DNA from: Gemmiger formicilis
GTDB taxonomy: Bacteria > Bacillota > Clostridia > Oscillospirales > Ruminococcaceae
Assembly (NCBI RefSeq): GCF_016900095.1
Contig: NZ_JACJJP010000012.1
Coordinates: 22,727-86,726 of the forward strand
DNA: 64,000 bases
Direction of reading: 5' to 3'
The position numbers and the translations under genes were made by a program. Under the pieces are notes generated by a model that was given only the letters and a program-made list of their open reading frames with translations, was not told the origin of the DNA and did not search any database. Positions 16,350 through 24,897 of the stretch are shown piece after piece. Within the stretch, counting starts at the first letter, position 1. Each line of letters begins with the position of its first letter.

Positions 16350-17426
16350 ATGAAACAGTACAAAGTTGGCGTTGTGGGCGCGACCGGCATGGTCGGGCAG
16401 CGGTTTGTTACCCTGCTGGCCCAGCACCCCTGGTTCCACATCACCGCCCTGGCGGCTTCCGCCCGCTCGGCCGGCAAGACCTATGAAGAGGCCGTGGGCA
16501 GCCGCTGGGCCATGCAGACCCCCATGCCGGACAGCGTGAAGGGTATGGTGGTGATGGACGCCGCCGACGTGCAGGCCGTAGCCTCCAAGGTCGATTTTGT
16601 GTTCTGCGCCGTGAACATGAAGAAGGAAGAGATCAAGGCGCTGGAAGAGGCGTACGCCAAGGCCGAATGCCCCGTTGTCTCCAACAACAGCGCCCATCGC
16701 TTCACCCCGGATGTGCCCATGGTGGTGCCCGAAATCAACGCCGAACACATCGAGATCATCCCCGCCCAGCGCAAGCGCCTGGGCACCAAGCGCGGCTTTA
16801 TCGCCGTCAAGAGCAACTGCAGCCTGCAGAGCTACGTGCCTGCTTTGCATCCTCTGCGCGGCTACGGCATCACCAAGTGCCTGGTCTGCACCTACCAGGC
16901 GATCTCCGGTGCCGGCAAGACCTTCGAAACCTTCCCGGATATCCTGGACAATGTCATCCCCTACATCGGCGGCGAGGAAGAAAAGAGCGAGCAGGAACCC
17001 CTGAAGCTGTGGGGCCATATTGAGGGCGACCGCATTGTGTCCGCCGACGGTCCTTCCTTCACGGCCCAGTGCCTGCGCGTGCCCGTTTCCGACGGTCATG
17101 TGGGCGCGGTGTTCGTGAGCTTTGAGCACAAGCCCACCAAGGAGGAAATCCTTTCCGCCTGGGCCGGGTTCCACGGCGCCGCCCAGGATCTGAACCTGCC
17201 CAGCGCGCCCAAACAGTTCCTGCATTACTTTGAACAGAACGACCGTCCCCAGCCCAAGCTGGACCGCATGCTGGAAAACGGCATGGCGGTGAGCATCGGC
17301 CGTCTGCGGGAGGACACCCAGTACGATTATAAGTTTGTTTGCCTTTCCCACAACACCCTGCGCGGTGCGGCGGGCGGCGCCGTGCTGCTGGCCGAACTGC
17401 TGGCCGCCAAGGGCTACCTGGACTGA
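16350..17426 (+). CDS. asd: Aspartate-semialdehyde dehydrogenase
   Basis: 358 aa from the ATG at 16350, with AAAGGAAGG upstream. The NADP loop is VGATGMVGQRF (9-19) and the catalytic Cys157 lies in VKSNCSLQ. The HPWF at residues 26-29 and overall length match the archaeal/fungal-like ASADH branch rather than the E. coli branch. It makes aspartate semialdehyde from aspartyl phosphate, the branch point to lysine/diaminopimelate and threonine. First gene of the riboswitch-controlled operon. Confidence 0.95.
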   Translation: MKQYKVGVVGATGMVGQRFVTLLAQHPWFHITALAASARSAGKTYEEAVGSRWAMQTPMPDSVKGMVVMDAADVQAVASKVDFVFCAVNMKKEEIKALEEAYAKAECPVVSNNSAHRFTPDVPMVVPEINAEHIEIIPAQRKRLGTKRGFIAVKSNCSLQSYVPALHPLRGYGITKCLVCTYQAISGAGKTFETFPDILDNVIPYIGGEEEKSEQEPLKLWGHIEGDRIVSADGPSFTAQCLRVPVSDGHVGAVFVSFEHKPTKEEILSAWAGFHGAAQDLNLPSAPKQFLHYFEQNDRPQPKLDRMLENGMAVSIGRLREDTQYDYKFVCLSHNTLRGAAGGAVLLAELLAAKGYLD

Positions 17427-17468
17427 TTTTTGTTCCCTGCCTTTTGTGATCAAGAAGGAGAATCCCCT

Positions 17469-18362
17469 ATGAAGAAGCCCATTTTTACCGGCGCCGGCGT
17501 GGCCATCATCACCCCCATGAACCAGGACGGCACGGTCAACTTTGACGAACTGGGCCGGATTATCGACCACCAGATCGACAACGGCACCGACGCCATTATC
17601 ATCTGCGGCACCACCGGCGAATCCGCCACCCTGACCCATGAGGAACATGTGGCCTGCATCCGCTACGCCGTGGAGCACACCGCCCACCGCATTCCGGTGG
17701 TGGCGGGCACCGGTTCCAACCATACCGACTACGCCATCAACCTGTCCCATGAAGCTGAAAAAGCCGGTGTGGACGGTCTGCTGCTGGTGACCCCTTACTA
17801 CAACAAAGCCAGCCAGGCCGGGCTGGTGGCTCATTTCACCGCCATTGCCAACTCGGTGTCCCTGCCCTGCATTCTGTACAACGTGCCTTCCCGCACCGGA
17901 TGCAACATCCAGCCTGCCACCCTGGCAAAGCTGGCCAAGATTCCCAACATCAACGCGGTGAAGGAAGCCAGCGGCAACATCTCCCAGGTGGCGGAAGTGG
18001 CTGCCCTGTGCGGAGAGGATCTGAACATCTATTCCGGCAACGATGACCAGATTGTGCCCATCCTGTCGTTGGGCGGCAAGGGTGTCATCAGCGTGCTTTC
18101 CAACGTAGCCCCCCGCCAGGCCCACGATATCTGCCAGGCTTGGTTTGACGGAAAGCCCGCCGAAAGTCTGCGCCTGCAGCTGGAAGCCCTGGAATTGTGC
18201 CATGCCCTGTTTGCTGATGTGAACCCCATCCCGGTCAAGTGGGCCATGAACCGCCTGGGCTGGGCCGCCGGCCCTTTGCGTCTGCCGCTGTGCCCGCCCG
18301 ATGAGGCCGTACAGCAGCGCCTGGAAACCGCCATGAAAAATTACGGTCTTCTGAAAGACTGA
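17469..18362 (+). CDS. dapA: 4-hydroxy-tetrahydrodipicolinate synthase
   Basis: 297 aa from the ATG at 17469 (AAGGAGAA upstream). It has GTTGES (48-53), the tyrosines of LVTPYYNK, and Schiff-base Lys165 in INAVKEASGN. It condenses pyruvate with aspartate semialdehyde, the first step committed to diaminopimelate and lysine. It follows asd by 42 bp. A strong hairpin separates it from dapB. Confidence 0.97.
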   Translation: MKKPIFTGAGVAIITPMNQDGTVNFDELGRIIDHQIDNGTDAIIICGTTGESATLTHEEHVACIRYAVEHTAHRIPVVAGTGSNHTDYAINLSHEAEKAGVDGLLLVTPYYNKASQAGLVAHFTAIANSVSLPCILYNVPSRTGCNIQPATLAKLAKIPNINAVKEASGNISQVAEVAALCGEDLNIYSGNDDQIVPILSLGGKGVISVLSNVAPRQAHDICQAWFDGKPAESLRLQLEALELCHALFADVNPIPVKWAMNRLGWAAGPLRLPLCPPDEAVQQRLETAMKNYGLLKD

Positions 18363-18370
18363 ATCTGAGC

Positions 18371-18429
18371 CACAGGGCCCGTCGTGTTCCGCCGTACAGG
18401 CGGGCCGCCGCGGGCCCTGTGTGTCTTTT
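18371..18429 (+). promoter_or_regulatory. Intercistronic hairpin between dapA and dapB
   Basis: An 11-bp perfect stem (18371-18381 with 18411-18421) has a GC-rich loop and is followed by TGTCTTTTT. It looks like a leaky terminator or mRNA-processing hairpin that would lower dapB and downstream expression relative to asd-dapA. Confidence 0.7.
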
Positions 18430-18460
18430 TGCAACAAAGAAAAAGGAAGTGGATTTACCA

Positions 18461-19234
18461 ATGACCGATCTGATCATTCAGGGCATCGGTGGCCGCATGG
18501 GCCACGCGCTGCTGGAAAAAATTGCCGCCCGTGATGACTGCCGTGTGGTGGCCGGTGTGGACCAGAAGGCCGGGGATGTGAACGGCATCCCCGTATATGC
18601 TTCGGTGAACGACCTGCCCGCCGGAACCAAGGGGGTTCTGATTGATTTCACCTCCCCCGCCGGGGCGGTGGCCGCCGCCGAGTACGGCGCCGCCAACGGT
18701 ATTCCCTGCGTCATCTGCTCCACCGGCCTGAGCAAGGAGGAGGAAGCCCGCCTGGAAACCGCCAGCGAGAAGGTGGCCATCTTCCGCAGTGCCAACATGT
18801 CGGTGGGCATCAACGTGCTCATTGAGCTGTGCAAGCGGGCCGTGACCCTCTTTGACGGCGAGTTCGACATTGAGATTGTGGAGAAGCACCACCACAACAA
18901 GCTGGACGCTCCCAGCGGTACCGCCCTGATGATCGCCGACGCCATCAACGCCCAGGCCGGCGGCAAGTATGAGTATGTGTACGACCGCCACGACGTGCGG
19001 CAGAAGCGCGGCGCCCAGGAGCTGGGCATCAGCTCGGTGCGCGGCGGCGGCATTGTGGGTGACCACGACGTGCTGTTCTGCGGTGCTGAGGAGGTTGTGA
19101 CCCTGAGCCATGTGGCCCAGAGTCGCGGCGTATTTGCGGACGGAGCCATCCAGGCAGCGCTGTTCCTGAACGGCCGCGTCCCCGGCTACTACACCATGAG
19201 CGACATGCTGCAAGGGAAACTGTCATGCGTATAA
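18461..19234 (+). CDS. dapB: 4-hydroxy-tetrahydrodipicolinate reductase
   Basis: 257 aa from the ATG at 18461. The N-terminal nucleotide loop is IQGIGGRMGHALL, and the signature EKHHHNKLDAPSGTA carries the catalytic His pair and Lys. It reduces the DapA product with NAD(P)H. The last bases overlap the start of the CapA-like lipoprotein gene (19225), indicating translational coupling. Confidence 0.97.
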   Translation: MTDLIIQGIGGRMGHALLEKIAARDDCRVVAGVDQKAGDVNGIPVYASVNDLPAGTKGVLIDFTSPAGAVAAAEYGAANGIPCVICSTGLSKEEEARLETASEKVAIFRSANMSVGINVLIELCKRAVTLFDGEFDIEIVEKHHHNKLDAPSGTALMIADAINAQAGGKYEYVYDRHDVRQKRGAQELGISSVRGGGIVGDHDVLFCGAEEVVTLSHVAQSRGVFADGAIQAALFLNGRVPGYYTMSDMLQGKLSCV

Positions 19235-20457
19235 AAAAGGTTGCCATCGCCGTTGGTTTGCTGGCCGCCCTGACGGTTTCTCTGGCCGGTTGCGGCGGCG
19301 GGGCCTCGGATACCCTGGGCACACAGGGTGCCCAGGCACCGGCGGAGGAAGTCTTGCCTACCCCGGAGCCGACGCCCACGCCAGAACCCACTCCCACCGT
19401 ACAGACCGTCCGGTTTTCGGCCAGCGGAGACAACCTGATCCATGAAGGGCTGTACAACCAGGCGCGCCGCCGGGCCCAGGAGGAAGGCAAAGAGGGGTAT
19501 GATTTCACCTTTGCCTATGAGAATCTGCGGGATTTTTACGCCGGATACGATGTGAACTGGCTTAACCAGGAAACTCTGGTCAACGACGCCTTTGAACCTT
19601 CCGGGTACCCCATGTTCTCCACCCCCACCGGCATCTCCGATGCGCTGTACGACATCGGCTTCCGGGTGTTCAGCATGTCCAACAACCACAGCTACGACAA
19701 GGGTTCCCAGGGCATCGAATCTTCCCTGGCGCACTGGGCTTCCCTGCCGGAGGACGTGGTGACCGCCGGGTTCTATCCCCTGACCGAGGAAGCGGCCGCC
19801 GAATCCGACGGGCTGAGCTACCAGACGGTCAATGGAATCACCATCGGCTATCTTTCCTACACCGAGTACACCAACGGTATCCCCACCCCGGCCGACGCCG
19901 AACATGGAGTGGTGTATCTGGATGACACCGAAACCGTCTCCGCCCAGATGGCGCAGATGCGCCCCAACTGCGATGTGCTGGTGGTCAGCTGCCACTGGGG
20001 TGTGGAGGGCAGCCACGAGGTGACCGACGGCCAACGGCAGACTGCCCAGTGGCTGGCCGACCAGGGAGCGGACCTGATCATCGGCACCCATCCCCATGTG
20101 ACCCAGACCGCCCAATGGCTGACGGCCCAGGACGGGCGCCAGGTGTTCGTGGCTTATTCCCTGGGAAATTTCATCAGCGCTCAGTCGGAACCGGACAACA
20201 TGATCGGTGCAATCCTGAGTGTGGAGTTTGAAAAGACCATCCAACCGGACGGAAGCAGCAGCGTGACGGTACAAAATCCCCGGCTGATTCCCACCGTGAC
20301 CCAGTACGAAAACGGATATGCGGATATCCGGGTTTACCTGTACCGGGACTACACCGACGAGCTGGGAGCGGCCCACGGCAATTTCACCCTGGACCGGTCC
20401 TACATACAGCAGGTGCTGGAAAGCAGCATCGACCCTGAATTTTTGGTTTTGGAGTAA
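19225..20457 (+). CDS. CapA-family (PGA_cap) lipoprotein
   Basis: 410 aa. The signal peptide ends in the lipobox SLAGC (Cys23), followed by a Pro/Thr-rich linker (TPEPTPTPEPTPT). The globular domain has the metallophosphatase-like blocks of CapA/PgsA proteins: FSASGDNLIHEGLY, MSNNHSYDKGSQG, VVSCHWGVEG and GTHPHVTQ. CapA proteins are linked to poly-gamma-glutamate capsule synthesis, but many lone homologues have unknown roles. No capB/capC is nearby. Its start overlaps dapB by 10 bp, so it is expressed with lysine synthesis. Confidence 0.9.
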   Translation: MRIKKVAIAVGLLAALTVSLAGCGGGASDTLGTQGAQAPAEEVLPTPEPTPTPEPTPTVQTVRFSASGDNLIHEGLYNQARRRAQEEGKEGYDFTFAYENLRDFYAGYDVNWLNQETLVNDAFEPSGYPMFSTPTGISDALYDIGFRVFSMSNNHSYDKGSQGIESSLAHWASLPEDVVTAGFYPLTEEAAAESDGLSYQTVNGITIGYLSYTEYTNGIPTPADAEHGVVYLDDTETVSAQMAQMRPNCDVLVVSCHWGVEGSHEVTDGQRQTAQWLADQGADLIIGTHPHVTQTAQWLTAQDGRQVFVAYSLGNFISAQSEPDNMIGAILSVEFEKTIQPDGSSSVTVQNPRLIPTVTQYENGYADIRVYLYRDYTDELGAAHGNFTLDRSYIQQVLESSIDPEFLVLE

Positions 20458-20501
20458 ACGGGTTTTCCCTGACCCGCATTGCAGAAAGGATCTGAGGAAC
20501 C

Positions 20502-20957
20502 ATGTATGGCGTAAGCAAGATCAGCAGTGAGCAAAACATCATGCTCACCACCTTTCCCGGGGCACAGTACAGTGCCCAAAGCCTGGCCGAACACCTGGAT
20601 GTGTTTGCCAAGGCCGGCATTGTCGTGGACATGATCTGCCAGAGCGCCCCCCGGGGCAGCGAGGTGGATTTCAGCTTTACCACCAGTTACGACAATTTCA
20701 CCGCCGTGATGGTGGCTCTGCCCGATGCGGTCAAGAGCAAACCGCCCCTGATTTCCGGCGGATACAGCAAGATCAACCTCTTTGGCGAAGAGATGGTCAC
20801 CAGCTGTGGCGTGGCTGCCCGCGCTTTGCAGGCCCTGGCCCAGGTCAGCGTGGAAGTGGTGCTGATCACCACCAGCGACCTGGACATCTCGTTGCTGGTT
20901 CGCCAGCAGGATGAGGATGTGGCCCTGGATGCGCTGCGCAAGGCCTTTGCCCTGTAA
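20502..20957 (+). CDS. Stand-alone aspartokinase-type ACT domain protein
   Basis: 151 aa from the ATG at 20502 (AGAAAGGATC upstream). It contains tandem ACT-like units resembling the regulatory end of aspartate kinase (ITTSDLDISLLV in the second unit, and INLFGEEMVTSCGVAARALQAL). The kinase catalytic domain is absent. Being last in a lysine-riboswitch operon suggests it binds lysine or another amino acid and modulates a partner enzyme. The function is inferred. Confidence 0.85.
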   Translation: MYGVSKISSEQNIMLTTFPGAQYSAQSLAEHLDVFAKAGIVVDMICQSAPRGSEVDFSFTTSYDNFTAVMVALPDAVKSKPPLISGGYSKINLFGEEMVTSCGVAARALQALAQVSVEVVLITTSDLDISLLVRQQDEDVALDALRKAFAL

Positions 20958-20974
20958 GCAATCTTTTTCAATGT

Positions 20975-21027
20975 AAAAAGCCCTGCCGGGTGTTGTGGTT
21001 TGCCACAACTGACCCGGCAGGGCTTTT
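20975..21027. terminator. Bidirectional terminator between the lysine operon and the CPBP cassette
   Basis: A perfect 16-bp stem (20976-20991 with 21012-21027) begins with AAAA and ends with TTTT, and an inner stem GTTGTGG/CCACAAC lies in its loop. It serves both convergent operons. Confidence 0.9.
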
Positions 21028-21032
21028 GTGAT

Positions 21033-22040
21033 TCAGGATTGGATTTCCGGCTCTTGGCTGCGGGTGAACACCTTGGAAGCAAACACCGGCATGTACAGGA
21101 CCACATACAGAACCAGGGCGATGAGCACATCCGACCAGGCAATCACCTGGTTGCTGATCTGCGCGGAACCGTTATACACCACAATGAGGTTGTTATTGAA
21201 GTAGTGCAGCAGCACCGGCACCCATATGTTGTCGGTTTTGAGGTAGGCCCAGGCGAAGAACACCCCCAGGGTGACACAGACGATGAGCTGGCTCACCAGA
21301 CTTTGCAGGGAAGTTTCGGGGCTGTAATAGAAAAGGTTCAGCGGCAGATGCCAGAGCCCCCAGGCCACGCCCAGCACCAGTACCCCCAGCCGCGGGCCGA
21401 ACTTTTGCTGCAGCCGGGGCTGCAGGTAATAGCGCCAGCCGTATTCTTCCCCAAAGAAAGCGGTGAAGCTGAGGAAGAAGTTGGGGATCAGCACCACCAG
21501 CAGAATCCACGGTGCGGGGGTTGCCCAGTACGCCAGGTATTCCCCCATCTGGCCGGAAGGCAGCACGGACAAAAACACCGACACGGTACGCAATAGAATG
21601 AACAACAGCACATACAAAAGTGCCTTAAAGCCGCCATGCCAGCAAAGCCCGCTGGATTGGCGGGTCTGCTTTTTTTCGGTCATCAGGAAGATCCAGGCCG
21701 GAATACAGCCGATGACAATGACAGCATTGCAGACTGTTGTCCAGTCCATGGCAGGGGCCGCCACCGCGCCGATACAGCAGCCCACCATCACCAGGGTCAA
21801 CACGAGAAACAGCCCGTAAAACCGACGGGTAAGCCCCGGTTTCCCCCGCCGGGTTACCAGCAATGCCACCATGGCTCCCGCCGCGGGATAAAACATCTGG
21901 GCGTTGGGAAAGGCATCCGTCCCCCAGCCATTGCGCTGGCAGATTCCCAACGGTATGCCCATAAGATAGGGTATGCCGAATGCAATCAGGAAAAAGAACA
22001 GCAATTCTTTTCCGGTATACGCTTTGGGTTGGTTGTTCAT
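21033..22040 (-). CDS. CPBP-family intramembrane metalloprotease
   Basis: 335 aa with about eight hydrophobic segments. The CPBP (Abi) motifs are EEYGWRYYL (metal-binding Glu pair and Arg), WGLWHLPLNL (His) and a late HYFNNNL (His, Asn). The family includes CAAX-type proteases and bacteriocin-immunity proteins. It overlaps the DUF6773 gene by 4 bp and is the last gene of a three-gene unit that starts with an XRE repressor. The substrate is unknown. Confidence 0.92.
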   Translation of the reverse strand: MNNQPKAYTGKELLFFFLIAFGIPYLMGIPLGICQRNGWGTDAFPNAQMFYPAAGAMVALLVTRRGKPGLTRRFYGLFLVLTLVMVGCCIGAVAAPAMDWTTVCNAVIVIGCIPAWIFLMTEKKQTRQSSGLCWHGGFKALLYVLLFILLRTVSVFLSVLPSGQMGEYLAYWATPAPWILLVVLIPNFFLSFTAFFGEEYGWRYYLQPRLQQKFGPRLGVLVLGVAWGLWHLPLNLFYYSPETSLQSLVSQLIVCVTLGVFFAWAYLKTDNIWVPVLLHYFNNNLIVVYNGSAQISNQVIAWSDVLIALVLYVVLYMPVFASKVFTRSQEPEIQS

Positions 22041-22537
22041 GATTTTGTCTCCTCCTCTTCGGTATTGTCCGGGTCCTCCGTTTCATGGTCCAGAGCACCG
22101 CGGCGTTTGTAATACAACCAAGAACTGGCTTGCAGAGCGCCGAATATCAGGGCAAAGGTGAACACCCCGCCGAGAGCCGACCCGGGCCAATAACTCCATT
22201 GCCACCAGTCCTGGCGGCTGTTGCGCACCAGGTAGAATACCGTTACGCCTGCTCCTCCCAACGCGGACCACATGACATTGGTCTTTGCCGTGGGATGCGC
22301 ATCAAAGGTCGTCCAGATGCCGTTGCGCAGATACTCGATCAGGCTATAGGCGCACATGAGCATGAAGATGATCCATTCCGCCATGTACTGTTCCGGCGGC
22401 ACATCTGCCGCCGCCTGCACCGCAATGGCAATGAGAAGGGCTGTCCAGGTTCCCCAGAATCCCCGGTTGTTGATGGTCAGCATCTTCTGGGTCTGCATTT
22501 CATCCAGCTTGTTCTGTATATGAAACGGATTTTTCAT
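22037..22537 (-). CDS. DUF6773-like membrane protein
   Basis: 166 aa from the ATG at 22537 (GGGAGGAAGA upstream). Four hydrophobic segments are separated by short loops, the N-terminus reads KLDEMQTQKMLTINNRGFW, and the tail is strongly acidic (HETEDPDNTEEEE). It resembles DUF6773 proteins, which recur beside small XRE regulators in Clostridia. It overlaps both neighbours by 4 bp. The function is unknown. Confidence 0.72.
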   Translation of the reverse strand: MKNPFHIQNKLDEMQTQKMLTINNRGFWGTWTALLIAIAVQAAADVPPEQYMAEWIIFMLMCAYSLIEYLRNGIWTTFDAHPTAKTNVMWSALGGAGVTVFYLVRNSRQDWWQWSYWPGSALGGVFTFALIFGALQASSWLYYKRRGALDHETEDPDNTEEEETKS

Positions 22538-22737
22538 TCTTCTTCCTCCCAGAACAGTTCGTCCAGCGTTTTGCCCAGCACCCGGCATATGGCCCGGCAC
22601 AGCCGGATGGTGGGATTATACTCCCCTTTTTCGATGGCGTTGATGGTCTGCCGTGTGGCTCCCACCGCCTGCGCCAGCTGTGCCTGGGTCATGTCTTTTT
22701 CCGCCCGGGCCGCTTTCAATTTCAGATTTTTGGCCAT
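22534..22737 (-). CDS. Small XRE-family transcriptional regulator
   Basis: 67 aa from the ATG at 22737 (MAKNLKLKAARAEKDMTQAQ). Nearly the whole protein is one helix-turn-helix domain: MTQAQLAQAVGATRQTINAIEKGEYNPT is spread over about residues 16-43, and LCRAICRVLGKTLDELFW closes it. These single-domain regulators usually repress their own operon. The promoter carries an inverted repeat (22761-22786) overlapping the -10 region, a candidate operator. Confidence 0.92.
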   Translation of the reverse strand: MAKNLKLKAARAEKDMTQAQLAQAVGATRQTINAIEKGEYNPTIRLCRAICRVLGKTLDELFWEEEE

Positions 22738-22760
22738 GGGCTCCCACATCCTTCCTGCCA

Positions 22761-22786
22761 CTGGCCGTTTTTCTTTCTGAGGCCAG
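22761..22786. promoter_or_regulatory. Candidate XRE operator
   Basis: Inverted repeat CTGGCC (22761-22766) and GGCCAG (22781-22786), 14 bp apart, touching the -10 box of the xre promoter and its start site. The position fits autorepression. No binding data. Confidence 0.45.
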
Positions 22787-22813
22787 TATAACATCCGTCT
22801 TACATTTTGTCAA
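22785..22813 (-). promoter_or_regulatory. Promoter of the XRE-DUF6773-CPBP operon
   Basis: Minus strand TTGACA (22808-22813), a 17-bp spacer and TATACT (22785-22790), about 50 bp upstream of the xre start. Confidence 0.85.
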
Positions 22814-22852
22814 TTATATTTTACTTTTTGTCGGGTGTAATCTGGGTTTGCG

Positions 22853-22881
22853 TTGCACAGCCATGCCCTGTGTGGTATCAT
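22853..22881 (+). promoter_or_regulatory. Promoter of nadE
   Basis: TTGCAC (22853-22858), a 17-bp spacer and TATCAT (22876-22881), about 34 bp upstream of the nadE start. Confidence 0.7.
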
Positions 22882-22914
22882 ACAGACAAAGACTCTTCAA
22901 AGGAATGAATGCAG

Positions 22915-24828
22915 ATGCAATATGGATTTCTCCGTTGCGCGGCGGTCAGCCCGGCCTTGCGGGTTGCCGACTGCGAATATAATGCCCGGGCTGTGATTGC
23001 AGCCATGCAGCAGGCCGAAGCGGACGGCGTGCGACTTCTTTGCCTGCCGGAACTGTGCCTGACCGGCTATACCTGCAGCGATCTGTTTTTACAGCAAACC
23101 TTGTATGAAGGCGCCGAAACTGCCCTGAAACAGATTCTGGAAGCCAGCTGCGGGCTGAATCTGGTGGTTCTGGTGGGATTGCCGGTGCAGCTGGGCGGCA
23201 AGCTGTACAACTGTGCCGCTGTGGTCTGCGGCGGGCGTCTGCTGGGACTTGTCCCCAAAACGCACCTGCCCAACTATGCCGAATTCTATGAGAAGCGTCA
23301 CTTTGTGCCGGGGCCCCGGGCGGCGCGCACCGTCTGTCTTGCTGGGCAGGAAGTGCCTTTTGGTACCGATTTGCTGTTTACCTGCCGTCAGATGCCGGAC
23401 TTTGTGCTGGGCATTGAGGTATGCGAAGACCTGTGGGCACCGGTACCGCCCAGCTGCCGCCATGCCCTGGCCGGGGCCACGGTGATCGCCAACCTTTCGG
23501 CCAGCGATGAGACGGTGGGCAAAGCGGCCTACCGCCAGGAACTGGTCTGCGGGCAGAGTGCCCGGCTGCTCTGCGGGTATCTGTACGCCGACGCGGGCCA
23601 TGGGGAAAGCACCACAGACATGACCTTTGCCGCCCACAACCTGATTGCGGAAAACGGCACCTTGCTGGCCCAGACCGAACCGTTCGGCACCGGCAAGGCC
23701 ATGACCGAGATTGATGTGGGACGCATGCGCCAGGAGCGGCTGCGCAACACCACCTTTGAGCCGGAGGATGCAGGATATACCACCGTCCCCTTTGATCTGA
23801 CCGTAACCGAAACACCTTTGAGCCGCACCTTCTCCCCCACCCCCTTTGTGCCGGACACCACTGACGCCCGCAGCGAGCGCTGCGAACTGATTCTGCGCAT
23901 CCAGGCGGAAGGCTTGGCCAAGCGTATGGAACACACCCATGCCGCCTGCGGGGTCATCGGCATTTCGGGCGGGCTGGATTCCTGCCTGGCCCTGTTGGCT
24001 GCCGTGCGGGCCTGCAAGGTGCTGGGCCGCAGCCCCCAGGACATTGTGGCCATCACCATGCCCTGTTTCGGCACCACCAAGCGCACCCGCTCCAACGCCG
24101 AAATCCTGTGCGATGCCCTGGGTGTGCAGTTCCGGGAGATCAACATCACCAACACGGTGCAAAGCCATTTTGCGGACATCGGCCAGGATGACAAGACCTA
24201 CGACGTAACCTATGAAAACTGCCAGGCCCGGGTACGTACTTTGGAACTGATGGATTACGCCAACAAGAACGGCGGGTTTGTCATCGGCACCGGCGACCTG
24301 AGCGAGCTGGCCCTGGGCTGGGCCACCTACAACGGCGACCACATGAGCATGTACGGCGTGAACGCCGGCATTCCCAAGACCCTGGTACGGCACATTGTGC
24401 GATATGTGGCCGACACCTGCACCAGCGAGGAACTGCGGGATGTGCTGCTGGATATTCTGGACACTCCGGTCAGCCCCGAACTGCTGCCCGCCGCCGAGGA
24501 TGGCACCATCGCCCAGCAGACCGAAAAGCTGGTAGGCCCCTATGAGCTGCACGACTTCTACCTGTACTACGTGCTGCGCTGTGGCTTCGGACCCGCCAAG
24601 ATTTATCACATTGCCCAGGCGGCCTTTGGCGGAAAATACACCGCCGACGTACTGCTGTACTGGCTGAGGAACTTCTACCGTCGGTTCTTTGCACAGCAGT
24701 TCAAGCGCAGCTGCCTGCCCGACGGCCCCAAGGTGGGTTCGGTGACGCTGTCCCCCCGCGGCGACTGGCGCATGCCCAGCGACGCCTGCAACACCCTGTG
24801 GATGCGGGAACTGGAAACCCTGCAATAA
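22915..24828 (+). CDS. nadE: Glutamine-dependent NAD+ synthetase
   Basis: 637 aa from the ATG at 22915 (AAAGGA about 10 nt upstream; ATGs at 22905 and 22909 also exist). The N-terminal nitrilase-fold glutaminase has the Glu-Lys-Cys triad in LCLPELCLTGY, LVPKTHLPNY and GIEVCEDLW. The C-terminal synthetase has the ATP pyrophosphatase loop ISGGLDSCLAL and GTGDLSELALGW. It amidates deamido-NAD with ammonia tunnelled from glutamine. Monocistronic, with its own promoter and terminator. Confidence 0.97.
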   Translation: MQYGFLRCAAVSPALRVADCEYNARAVIAAMQQAEADGVRLLCLPELCLTGYTCSDLFLQQTLYEGAETALKQILEASCGLNLVVLVGLPVQLGGKLYNCAAVVCGGRLLGLVPKTHLPNYAEFYEKRHFVPGPRAARTVCLAGQEVPFGTDLLFTCRQMPDFVLGIEVCEDLWAPVPPSCRHALAGATVIANLSASDETVGKAAYRQELVCGQSARLLCGYLYADAGHGESTTDMTFAAHNLIAENGTLLAQTEPFGTGKAMTEIDVGRMRQERLRNTTFEPEDAGYTTVPFDLTVTETPLSRTFSPTPFVPDTTDARSERCELILRIQAEGLAKRMEHTHAACGVIGISGGLDSCLALLAAVRACKVLGRSPQDIVAITMPCFGTTKRTRSNAEILCDALGVQFREINITNTVQSHFADIGQDDKTYDVTYENCQARVRTLELMDYANKNGGFVIGTGDLSELALGWATYNGDHMSMYGVNAGIPKTLVRHIVRYVADTCTSEELRDVLLDILDTPVSPELLPAAEDGTIAQQTEKLVGPYELHDFYLYYVLRCGFGPAKIYHIAQAAFGGKYTADVLLYWLRNFYRRFFAQQFKRSCLPDGPKVGSVTLSPRGDWRMPSDACNTLWMRELETLQ

Positions 24829-24848
24829 TGTTTCCCACAAACAAAATT

Positions 24849-24897
24849 GCCCCCCGATGCGGTCGGTTTGCACCGACCCACCCGGGGGCGTATTTTT
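24849..24897 (+). terminator. Terminator of nadE
   Basis: GCCCCC/GGGGGC outer arms (24849-24854 with 24884-24889) surround an inner stem GGTCGGT/ACCGACC (24861-24867 with 24872-24878), followed by TATTTTT. It overlaps the stop of the convergent toprim gene. Confidence 0.85.

Noticed and set aside
16149..18461. A 770-codon frame on the minus strand opposite asd and dapA
   Set aside because: Shadow of the two enzymes; it has no RBS or recognisable domain and crosses the riboswitch terminator.
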